This document shows, piece after piece, positions 42,232-53,651 of a DNA stretch of 64,000 nucleotides; positions within the stretch are counted from its first letter, which is position 1; the number at the start of each line of letters is the position of its first letter. The position numbers and the translations under genes are program-made. Location: assembly GCA_001949185.1 (NCBI GenBank), contig BDGG01000012.1:564824-628823 (forward strand). Direction: 5' to 3'. The DNA is from Ramazzottius varieornatus (lineage: Eukaryota > Tardigrada > Eutardigrada > Parachela > Ramazzottiidae). The notes under the pieces are model-generated. The model was not told the DNA's origin. It saw only the letters and a program-made list of their open reading frames with translations, and ran no database searches.

Positions 42232-45200
42232 ATGCACCCACCAAAGGACCCACTGTCCAGACGAAAGTCCGGTCCGAAGAGAAGCATCCCAAACTCCTCC
42301 GGGGAGACTAGTACTCAGGCTTACCCGACATTCACCATGGATTCCAAGCCAACGGACGCGGAACAAGTTCCGACGAGAAGGAAGATGAAGAACCCCTTCA
42401 AGATCCACAAGGATGACGACTATATGTGCAATATTCTGGGATGGAAACCTCACTGGCTGCAAATCTGCAACAACATGAAGGTAAGACCCTGGTGCGCAGG
42501 TCTGTTGTTTTGTTTTGCTCAATAGTTGCAAAGGAAAGCGTCACACCTTTGGAAGGTCCTGCAAGAGTTGGTCTCACGGTTCGTGCCCTTGGTGGCTTGG
42601 TCGCGATGCCTTTCCCATTTCCCATCTTGATACTGAGTCATTTGAGTGTGACGTTATCTTCGGATCCGCTATATGGCCAGGGTTGAACAAAGGTCCACAT
42701 TCCAGATCTGCAAAGAACAAAGGACGGTGTTAGAATTAGCGAAACCAATCCCATCACGCAACCAACCAGCGAGCTTATTGAGCGATCAAGCGCCATAAGA
42801 CATAAGAGCGAATCGTTTTCTACTGTTCGAGTGGAAATCATCGAACCCTTCTTCGTTATGAACTTTCCGGCCGGGGTGGTCCAACAGCATTGGTGGTCAG
42901 GTAGTGTGGTACTTCAGTGGTCTTTCCGTCTCCTTTCAAGATCATGCGCACGTGGCGAAGAAATGCGAAGCAAAAATCTTCTTGGATGAGCATCGGCGTC
43001 CGATCACAACAGTTAACAGCATAATCCCACGAATAAGTTACCATTGCAGAAGAGCTGTGTATCAAATCGTCGTTCACTCGGATTTCAGAAGAAATCTCGA
43101 GCCATCACAGGGATACTGAGAAACTGCGAGACTGCAGTTCCTGCACTCCTGCTTGCCTTACGTCAATTTCCCATGTGAAATTTTAGCTTCGAGTTGATTG
43201 CCAGATCTTTGATTGAAGCATGACGGGAACCACAGTCAGCCTGCCACAACAAGAGCTCTCGTCGGTCTCGTGAATCGTGATAGTTCTCTTATTGTTCTCA
43301 AGATTTTGAGGTCCGTGAAGGGATCCAAGGAGTAAACAGACAGTTTTTGCTGAAGAGGTTTTATCTGGTCAGTTCTGGTACACATTCAAGCACGTCGTGT
43401 CTACTTGCTGTAAGGAAGGATGGAGGTTAAGAAGTTAGAACGGGAGCCGCTTGCATCGCGATCGGAGTGTGTCCGCAGTTTTATACCTCGGAACAGCAGA
43501 GGAGGGGCCAACCGGAAGTCGATGCACCTGCCCGTTTTCGGAAAGTTGAGTAGGTATCATCGCGCGTTAGTTGTGGCTCGGAGGCAGCAGCAGAAAGTTT
43601 AGATCAGACTACATGGAACTACAGTATTTGAAGCTTTGTGCTTCGCAGTGGCGACGACTGGCGACGAGAGTTCCAGCTGGGGAACTCCAAGAATATGACA
43701 TTATATATGGCAAAACTTTAATAGCATGGTGAATGATTTAACTGGATGACACCTTGTTCTTTGCAGGTGTTCATGTTTTGCTACGTCTGTGTCGGCATCT
43801 TCCGCGGTAAGTCATCTGTTTCCCGCGCCTTCTGGACGTCTCCATCGCCTGTATTAGGTTTTGTCTTTTAGGGATGTATCATTCGTACTTCTCCAGTATG
43901 TTGCCTTCCATCGAAAAAAGGTATATACGATTAGAGAAGCGCTATCGTTACTTCCGCATTCCTTACAGCCCCCTCTAATGTATTCTTTCTGTCGGCAGAT
44001 TTGGCTTCACTTCCACTTCGGTCGGTACGATCAAAAGCATGAGCGACGTGAGGTAAGTGTCATAAGACGAGGATACTACGCAGTAACGTTTCATCCGGGT
44101 TCTTCGACGTTATTCGTTCTAGTCATCTGATTGCCGCGCTCTTCGTTGGTCACTACGGAGGAGTGGGCCATCGACCAAGGTAAGACTTTCTACTACGGGA
44201 ACTCCGGTATGTGGTAATGGGTTTACAGCTGCGAATCTTTCCAGATGGATGGCTGTCGGGAGTTTGCTAGTTGGTCTAGGTCTGCTGTTGATGGCCTCTC
44301 CCGAACTCTTCTTCCCTGCCGAAGGTTCTGCCAGCATGACGGCTATGATGTACGCGAGTGCTGATTCAAACGAGAATCTCTGCAACGCTAAACGGAACAC
44401 GACCTCTGCTAACACAGACGCTGACAGCGAGAACTGCGCGAAGACGAATAATGACCACATAAACCCCATGATCGTACTGGGCGCCGCCGAGTTCATAATC
44501 GGCCTCGGTTCGACCGCTTCCATGATTTTGGGCTTGGTATGTTGTCGTTTCTCAACTGCTGAAACTAGTGCAGAGAGGTGTTTTAACGGGTGTGTATGCT
44601 GCTTTTTTGGTTTATAGCCCTTCGTGGATGACAACGTGAAGACAAAGAACTCGCCGTTGTATTTCGGTAAGCTTGCTCACAAAACGTCACAAAGCAAATG
44701 TAGTTTCTTCACATACTTTTTCTCTCTAGCTATGTCGTTCTCCGGCTTCATTTTCGGACCGCTGATTGGCATATCGGTGGCGGCCTACTTCAACACAGTC
44801 TACTTTAACTTCTCAAGTACGTATGACATGGGAATATGGCGAGCTCAATTGGAAGACGCGGATAACGACGATCCAATCTTGCGTCATGTTTACAGAGCCG
44901 GACTTTAGACCGACCGATCCTCGTTGGATTTCAGGTGAGGTTACCGTTCATCTACCGTTAATCGGCCACAAGGTATCAATAAGTTTTATAAACTCTTCTA
45001 ACCTTTCTTTCTTTGGTTTTTAGCGTGGTACATGGGTTTCATCATCTCCGGGCTTGGCGTTTGTTTCTTCAGTTTCACATTATCGGTTTGTCCGTAAGGT
45101 TGACAAAGGCTGACTGGCCATCCGATTTTAGTTCGACGTGTTTATAGTGCTTTCCCGCAAGAATGAAGATGAGATCCAAGAAAGATAAGGTAATGACGGT

Positions 45201-47624
45201 GGAGAGCGTCAGCAAGCCGGTGGAAGACGATACTGCAGTCAGCAAGGAGGAGGAAGCCAGCAGAGCCTTCCCGCCACCGCCCATGGTCCGCTCCAACTCG
45301 GTGAAGCCGGTTCCGAAGCGGGTTGAACTAAAAGGTACTTTCATAGTCTCTTTTCTAACTTTGCGAGGGGATGCTGAGTACATGTATCTCGGCTTAATTT
45401 GCAGATCTGCCGAAGAACATCAAGAGACTGTTGAGGAACCGAGCATACCTCATCAAGCTCTGCGCTCAACTACTCGGTTCTTTCGTTCTGGCCGGTAAGT
45501 CGCGAACTTGTATATACCTCACCTGATTTTCAAACTTGGTTAGATTGTATACTGACGGCAAGGCTTGATGTTTCAGGTTACATGTCGTTTGCTCAGAAGT
45601 TTCTGAAGGAACAGTACCAACTACCGCAGTCTGTTACGAATACGGCTGGAGGTAAGGATGAACATGTTCACGTCTTTCTTCCTCTACTTAAATCCCTCGT
45701 TGCTTCTAGGGATACCGCCCATCTTTCTGGGTTTTCTCGGCATCTTGCTGGGAAGTTTTCTAATTCGCCGATTCAAGTTCAGTCCAAAACAAGTTTGCTA
45801 CATGATGGCGGCTTCCTCTCTGATTGGATCAATCTGCTACTTCAGCGTCATCGGTATGGGCTGCGAAAAGGAAGACGTCCTCGGCATCGACGATGTCGCG
45901 AACCCATACAACACGTAGTTTATTTCGTTCCTCATCTTGAGACGTAGCTCCTTCTACTATACTTCGTGAAAGCGATTAAGGGAAATGTTTGACGGTATGT
46001 GTAGAACCGGAGACCAAACGTGCCACGTCCAGCGAGACTGCAACTGCGTCGACTTTTCCTTCGCACCCATATGCAACACTGTTACCAAGAAGAGTTACCT
46101 GTCCGCTTGCTACGCTGGCTGTAAAACTGCTAGACGAAATCCTCACGTAAGTACTGTATTACCTCTAAGGTTTCGCGCAGTCACGTGACAAGCCAGTAGA
46201 TATTGCGTGGCGGGGATAAAAAACTTCGCTGCCATCAATAAAAAATTCTTGCCCAATCAAGCCCAGCAATGTGGCACAATCAAGCAATCAGTGACATGAG
46301 GCCCCGGGTGTAATCCACTGATCTGTCACGTGACTGCGCGAAACGTTAGAGGTAATACAGTAACCTGCTTGATTATTGGATCGTGCGATACACCAGTCTG
46401 ACTTATCTTGACTTCGTTTCTCATTATTTGAATACAGGCGAGGGAGAAAGAGTATATGGGCTGTTCTTGTGCATGGAACGGATTCTCCAGGAACTCCAGC
46501 CATTTTATGGCAAACCACACAAACTTGGCCCACAGTCATCTGAACGATACTCGTCCACCAAGAGTAGTATCAGGCTTGTGTAAGAAGGACTGTCTGGGCT
46601 CCTTCATCAAGTACGTCGTGGCCATCTCCATAGCCAAGTTCTGTATGGGCTTTCCGCTCTCCGGCATTCTGATGCTGCAGTTCAGGTACGGCTACATCCA
46701 TACTCAATTCAGTTTTCATACCTAAAACAGATCTTTAGCTTTTTTATGTTACCAGGATTGTCGATGTCGACCTGAAGAGCTTGGCCAATGCCGTCACCAC
46801 CGTTGTTACATCGACGCTCGGTTTGCTACCGGCACCGATACTTGTGGGCAAGCTGATCGACTCTACATGCCGGCTTTGGGCGCAGAACCCTTGTGGCACT
46901 CAGGGTGCTTGCTGGCTGTATAACGCCGACAACTTCCGGTGGAAGTACGACCGTCTTAGCTCTCGTTTCTTTGGACGGAAGTCACATTGGTTTTCGTTTT
47001 ACGCAGATTGCACGCCTCCGTTGGAGTTGTCCGGATTGTCACGATGATCCTGGAATTACTTGTAAGCATCGATTTCGTGTTTGCAGTGGCTCTGATCAAA
47101 ATTTATTTCCTGATTCAATCTGTGGCTTCTTTTCCAGCTGGCCTATCAAGTCCGCAATATCACCTTCGACCGAGAAGGTGACGCTAAAAGAGCGGCTGGC
47201 GGGCCTCCCCAAAGCGAAAGTTCCGCCAGCGTGTCGGTCGCCACGTCTAGTATCAGCCTTACAATGGCTGATAACTCGTCGGATTCGGGGATATCGGACG
47301 AACAGGAACAAGATCAGGAACAAGACCCAGCTACAGCCATACATGATGCGCACCAAAAGGTAGGCGTATGTGTATGGGCCGTCAGACGAATTGAGTCACC
47401 AAAGTCATTTCCGCAAGTGGCGCATAGTCCCAGCCAAAAAAATGAGACCGTGCACCACTCCAGACAACAATGTGGGTGGAATCATTCGCCGACGTCTCAA
47501 ACTCCCAACTATGGGAAAAAAGTCCCAGAGAAACCGCCACCTATCGTGAAGTGAAGCTATCTCACAACTTTTGTTCGTGTTTCAGAGCATGCTGGTCTCA
47601 CCATCTGGAGAGATGCCGACATAG
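42232..47624 (+). CDS. SLCO: organic anion transporter polypeptide A (SLCO family)
   Basis: Twenty exons from 42232-42480 to 47586-47624 give 817 residues; all junctions are GT-AG and in phase. This is a 12-TM plasma-membrane carrier of amphipathic organic anions. Seen in order: CNILGWKPHWLQ before TM1, the TM1-2 loop with Cys and N-glycosylation sites (CNAKRNTTSANTD), FVDDNVKTKNSPLYF, the superfamily signature as DPRWISAWYMGF before TM6, FSPKQVCYMMAA, a Kazal-like Cys-rich loop between TM9 and TM10 (QRDCNCVDFSFAPICN, SACYAGCKTA), and ACWLYNADNFRWKLH near TM12. The N-terminal extension (83 residues) and the cytosolic tail with SDSGISDEQEQDQEQDP are longer than in its neighbours. Exon 18-19 reading was chosen over read-through. 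Introns 15 and 19 carry repeat elements. Confidence 0.92.
46152..46372. mobile_element. 221-bp MITE with TACTGTA ends, in gene A intron 15
   Basis: Terminal inverted repeats of about 39 bp differ at one base: TACTGTATTACCTCTAAGG and, inverted, TACTGTATTACCTCTAACG, both continuing through TTTCGCGCAGTCACGTGACA. It starts five bases after the donor site and fills most of the 291-bp intron. Confidence 0.85.
47384..47508. repeat. foldback element 12, in gene A intron 19
   Basis: Stem CAAGTGGCGCATA / CGTGCACCACTCC, loop CCAGCCAAAAAAATG, right arm GGAATCATTCGCCGACGTCT. Confidence 0.75.
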
Positions 47625-48816
47625 GTCTCAGTTTGAGAAGTTCAGAATCAGGTTACCAGAAGACGGGTTATTTTTAAAAGAGTTAGTGTACTGTAGTGAT
47701 TACGTTATAGTTGGAGCTCAAAGTGTCTCGGTGTTTCGGATGTAGCGCGTATCGCGCATATTGTTGTCTCTTACCAGGCATTTTGAGTTCTAGTCTCTAT
47801 GCTGTATAGGTGACAGTATACAGTAGTATAGCCAAGATACAGTATCCCTCTCGACCAGTATATGAAAGGGTTGTGAAGCGTACAGAAAATAACATTCCCC
47901 TTCGTTCGGCGAACAGCGACAGTGTGTAGGGGAAATACTAGGCTCGCCGTACTGAGTAAGCTTCTGACAGCTCCAGTTGTCATACAGATGATGTCGGACC
48001 TATCGAACAAACACGACTTACTCTGCGACGTTTCTTCGTTTCGGCAAGTGAGTTTCAGTGGCACAATCCAAGTGAGATTGTTCGTAGTATCGCCCTAGTC
48101 GATGAACGACACAAATTAGAGGCGCGTCATGCTGCAATCTAGAGGTCGACGATAATTATTTGATTGGAAGACGTTTTTTTTGTACAGTATCCCAGTTATA
48201 TACTAAACAAACAACGTTTAGTCGACGACGGAAAACAGTTTAGGCAGAAAAGTACAAATGATTGGCAACTTCCTTGCGCTTCAGCAGAAACGTACGTATT
48301 TGTCGCCTCGTTATGTCCATATCGGTTGCGGGTCCATTTATCACCCGAAGCAACCTTGCATGAATTAATTACACATGTAAATACCATGAATAAAATCACC
48401 GCTATTAGTCGCAGATTTGATAGGTGCATAAAAACGATCTTTTCATGAACTTGTCAATGGAAAGTCCGCATCAAGCTGCACACATGACGAAAGAAGACAA
48501 TTCGGCCAGTGAGACATGAATTCTTTGCTCAAGGTTCTGCCGATTAAACCTTGTAATATTCCGGGCGATGTATGTTCGTCTGTCTCTCTTGTTCACCTGT
48601 GAAAAACAACTGCAGTAAATAAAAGGCCATCATGCGATTACGGAACTTGGTCGGTGAGAACCTCGTGAATATATTGTTTACATGACTTTCAGCGCGACAC
48701 CTTTCCGTTTTTGGACGGGCAAATTTACATTCTTTGACGTCAATCAAGTGTTTTAGGCTGGGCCAAGAATGCAACCTTTCCTGCTTTAAGAGCTGAAACT
48801 AATTTGTGCAATTAAG
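47625..48816. other. intergenic between OATP A and B
   Basis: No gene or structured repeat is recognised. Confidence 0.5.
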
Positions 48817-51800
48817 ATGTTGGAGAAACTCAAGGAGAAATATTTCCCGGACGGTTTTACTTTCAGGAACCCTTTCGCTTCCGGTCCTCTTGATGATCTC
48901 AGCTGTGGAATTTTCGGATTCCGACCAAAATGGCTACAGTATTTTCGTTCCATGAAGGTAGGTACTTAAGATATTCCATGAAGTTTACTGATACCCAAAC
49001 TTGCTGATAGCTTGGCCACATTTTCGCATAATCTCGCTAAGATTACTTTATGTGTCATCACTGTAATAAGAGCGGCAAAGTGGGCAGAGCCGACACCAGC
49101 CCACCCAATGGCGATGCACGGTCTGTCAAGCGTTGATTGTTGATTGTCAAAGCCTCAGCGTCAAAAGCCCACAACAGACAAAATTCATTCTCGACTCTGG
49201 AGTTCCGAGCGATTTTCTCCAGCGTTCTGCTGCATATCGCTGATGAGCTTATATGGAAATCGTCGTCTTGAGTTGTTAGGATCAGGCTGGTTGGGATCTG
49301 GATAGGGGCCACGCTGGCGCGGGCAAGAGCGGACGAAGTGTTGTCTGGGACCAGCATGACCGGAAGCTCCAGGGTTTCGCTCAGTGTTTTGGTATCTTTC
49401 ACAGGTTTTCATGACATGCTACATAATCCTGGGAGTTTTCCATGGTACGTATGTCCTAAACTTGTCATACACTTTGCCTCTTTGAACGAGCAGGATCATC
49501 TGTTGAATTTCCCTCTAGGCATGTACAGCACCTACATCAGTACGGTTATCCCTTCTCTGGAGAAGCGCTTTGGATTCACCTCTCGAGAAGGTTCGTTCAG
49601 TCCTCTTGTCTCATACTCTGCTTTACAAATTTATCTACACTTTGGGTTATCTGCAGTCGGCACCTTTCGAGCAATGTCGGATGTCAGTCGGATATTCGCT
49701 TCGCTGGTCGTGGCCCATTATGGCGGCGCTGGTCAGTCATGTCCCAGCTCGCACTTCAATCTAAGCTCTCGGAGAACCGAACATCACCACGAATTGTTGT
49801 AGGCCATAGACCTCGATGGATAGGATTTGGAGCCATACTTTTGGGTACACTATATTGTAGCAGTGCAGTTTATTAACGGAATCGAAGAAGCTTTTGTCCC
49901 GCCAACAGGTCTGGGGATGTTTCTGATGGCGGCCACCGAGGGCATCTTTCCAGTGACTGCCCGATCCGCCGTCACCCAAATGGTGGCTTCTGCGAAAGAC
50001 TCAAATGAGAAATTCTGTCATGCCAACATCACGAAGAGTACCTATTCACCTCACTGTGAGATAGCTCAAGAACGCAGCTTGTACCCACTAATGGTACTTG
50101 GGTTCGCCGAGTTCGTCATGGGACTGGGTGCCACCTCCATCGTCATCCTCGCTCTTCCGTTCATCGATGACAATGTCGCCACAAGGAACACTCCCCTTTA
50201 CTTTGGTAAGCAGCCAGATGATAATTTGATCTGACTGCTCCTTACTCCGACGCATCGCAGTCTGTTCCTGCAGCGTTCTCCTTCGTCGGACGCCTGTTCG
50301 GTCCGCTGTTCGGCTTCGGTCTGGGAGCGATTTGCACCAATATATTCTTCGACTTTTCTCGTAAGTAAGCCAACAGCCCGACATTACAGTGACGTTCAGC
50401 GTATGTTCCGGTTTTTCCTACTTACAGATCCGAACTTCAAGACGAATGATCCGCGATGGGTCGCGGCTTGGTATCTCGGCCTTTTAGTCTGTGCAGCTGG
50501 AATTTTGATCAGCGGCTTTGTATTGATGGTAAGTCCTGTGACTTTCATTCCTTTTTACACCTTCAGTATGTTTTGATTACGTGATATTCCAGTTGTTCCC
50601 GTCGGTTGTGAGAGACACAAATACGTGCCCCAAGGACGCGATGGAGTTTGATGCCAAACGAAGAGCAAGCGTCATGCGCAAGTGTGTGACGTACAAAGGT
50701 CGGCAGTGAAACCTGTCTTTTTGATTGGTTTTTCATAAATTCTACGAACTAATGGTATAAATTTATTGGCAGATTTTCCTCGGAATTTACGCAGAATTTT
50801 TACCAATGTTCCATTCATGACCAAGCTGATCAGTCAGCTCCTGGAAGCTTTGGTCATTTCCGGCTACCTCAACTTCCTCCAAAAGTTCATAAGAGAGCAG
50901 GTAAGTCAGCAGCGAATGCACAGACCATTAGCCGAATCAGGCCTCCTCTCGTTCACCACAAAGGACCATAATCATTATTCCATGGATTTTCTAGTACCAA
51001 GTGTCCCAGTCTACCGCAAGTTTGGCTACAGGTAATGCTCAAATCAGCATTGCACCCTAGGTAAATCTTGAACATTGCATATTGATCATTGGCTTAATTG
51101 TAATTATTATACAGGTATTCCTGGAGTGTTCGTAGCTTTCGTTGGGATTTTCACTGGTACGTATTTGGTCAGAGTTACTGCTAAAATTCAGTTTGTATGT
51201 CTTGATGGTATTTTGTTTGTAGGGTCTTTCATCATCAAAAAGTTCAAGATGGAGCCTCGACACGTGTCACTGATGACTGCTGGTGCGGCTATTGTGGGTT
51301 CAGCCGCTTATTTCATCGTCATCGCATTCGGCTGTGACAAGGTCCCCATAGTCGGCATCGATGACGTCGCCAATCCGTACAATTTGTAAGTCCGTTGTCT
51401 GGCCCTACTTTCACAAAACAGCGCCAACCATGAATGGGTCACAGACCGACGGAACACTCACTTACAGGAGCAGCAACCCGGAACTATGCGAAAACCGAAT
51501 GGGATGCAACTGTCCAGATGGAAATTTCAACCCAATTTGCGATGTTGTGAACCAACGGTCCTACATTTCTGCCTGTGTAGCGGGCTGCATGTCGGCCAGA
51601 AGGGTAAACGGGGTAAGGTTTTACTTCTCAGTTTTATGGGGGAACTTCCTCAACTGAAGATCGGTATCCAAATGCCCGCATTGATTCCTGTTCTTTTCTT
51701 CGTTTCAGACAAAAGTCTACAGCGACTGTTCTTGTCTGGTCTCCGATAAGACACTTCCTGACGATTTGCCACTCGACGACAACCGAACATTGTCTGTCGA

Positions 51801-52678
51801 AGTTCAGCTCGTTCCTGGTTTGTGTCAAGTTACCTGCCACAACTTTATTCCGTATATTGTCGTCATGTGTGTTGCCAAACTTGTCCTGGGTCTTCCCATC
51901 TCGGGCGTCGTCATGATGCAGTTCCGGTAAGCCAACAGGAACTCCCCGCGATTTCTTGATGCGTGCTCTGACTGGGAGAATGAGTGATGTTGATTCTTCT
52001 TTCTTTCCTTCCGCAGATTAGTGGACTATGATCTGAAGAGTCTAGCGAATGGCGTGTCCTCCGTAATGATGTCGCTGTTTGGCTTCTTGCCGGCACCTAT
52101 CATAGCTGGCGCCATTATCGACACGGCTTGCAGCTACTGGCAGCAGTCGCCGTGCGGTGAAAAAGGATCCTGCTTGCTGTATAACGCTCAAGACTTCCGC
52201 TGGAAACTGCACGTCACCGTAGCTGTCTTCAAGCTCATAACTTGTGCAATGGACCTTGTGGTAGGCCAATATTGAGGAAAAGTTCATGGCAGCCTGGTTT
52301 TTTTACTTTTTTTCACTGCAGATAACCTGGCAAGTGTGGAAGTGGAGCTGGGACCGTGAAGAATCCAAAAAGCCATCCACGCCTCGTCCGTCCCTCCCAC
52401 TGCCAGTTACGCGCATGGAATCCACCGCATCTACTCTGGCTGTGACATTCAAGTCGGATACCGAAAAGAACGAGGAGGATAAGGAACGAGCTGATCAAGT
52501 GCCGGAAATGTCCCCGAGACCGACACGTGCTCGCTTGTTCTCACAGCGTCGCATGAGCGCCATCCCTGATCACTTAACTAGCTACACTAACCCCAGCAAC
52601 CTAGTAGAGGAAGACGAGGAAATAGAAAAGATACCTACGATGTTCATGCAGGCTCGAAGAGGATCACTTCTGGATTAA
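48817..52678 (+). CDS. SLCO: organic anion transporter polypeptide B (SLCO family)
   Basis: Seventeen exons from 48817-48957 to 52322-52678 give 764 residues in phase. The layout follows gene A: CGIFGFRPKWLQ before TM1, PSLEKRFGFTSR, FIDDNVATRNTPLYF, signature DPRWVAAWYLGL, MEPRHVSLMTAG, GIDDVANPYNL, a Kazal-like loop (CENRMGCNCPDGNFNPICD, SACVAGCMSA), GLPISGVVMMQFR and the last loop GEKGSCLLYNAQDFRWKLH. The cytosolic C-terminus is acidic and Ser/Thr-rich and ends ARRGSLLD. Gene A shares GIDDVANPYN and most intron positions, so A and B look like the closest pair. The tandem arrangement indicates duplication. Confidence 0.92.
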
Positions 52679-53651
52679 AAAAATATCTTCTCCATAGTTA
52701 TAGAGACTTCACGACGTCATTTTTTACCTGTCTACAATGAATGTATTAATTGTCTGCATTTGTACAGTGCCTACCACACGTCTCCGCTCGGAAGAAGCCA
52801 CGAAGGATCAATAATTTTAGCTTTCCTTGGTTTCCCATCAGTGTGTCTGTCTCGGTTAACTACATGGAATGTGCAGTTGTCCTTCGCGTGATTGGTGTGT
52901 ACTTGTGTTACTCGAATGGGATCACGGGAACAACAGGTTCACCCGTCTATTATAGATCTAACCACGCACCTGTCTCATCCCATTGGGAAATGTTATCGAA
53001 TTCTCTGCATTCAAGCCGACTACCTGGAGACTTACTCATGCACGTCGTACGTGCAAACTTGACGCGAAACGGGGAAACGCCATAACGCCAGTGGAGTACG
53101 ACGAGGTGTCGTATGTGATTAATCGAAGCTCTTGGCTGCTGGGTTTTACCTTTCAGGTCTGGCGGTTTCACTGTTAGCTGAGAAGTCTTGTGGATTGTGA
53201 GGTACTGCGCGAGCTCGAGCTGTGGTTTTGTTCGAGAGACGCGCCATTCTGATCGGGGCTTTCGTTTGTTGGTTCTTTCACACACGCAGTACGATCGGCA
53301 ATCTTCATGAAGTCAGGGAAAGAGCCCCTGTCAGCATTTCTTGACGTTGTAAACTCCTTGAACTATAGTCTACTTTGTACTTTTGCGTATCACTGTCCGC
53401 CTTCTGCCAACCGGCTTGCCGCTGAGTCAAGATAAGGGAACTTGATCACCGTCGATGAAGAGGGCGGCTCTCTGTTACGTGTTTTCGTTTTTCGCCTTCA
53501 GGCATTCAACAAGTCAACAACGCGAACAGCAATGCCAAATCTCGTCCGCAACAAACGACAAGCAACAAACCACATCGGAGTGAATTTCAAGTAGCGATAT
53601 CTGTCAGTCGAGCGGTCAGGGGTGACGTCCACACGGGAGGGAAGCCGGACC
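52679..53651. other. intergenic between OATP B and C
   Basis: No gene or clear repeat is recognised. Confidence 0.5.
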
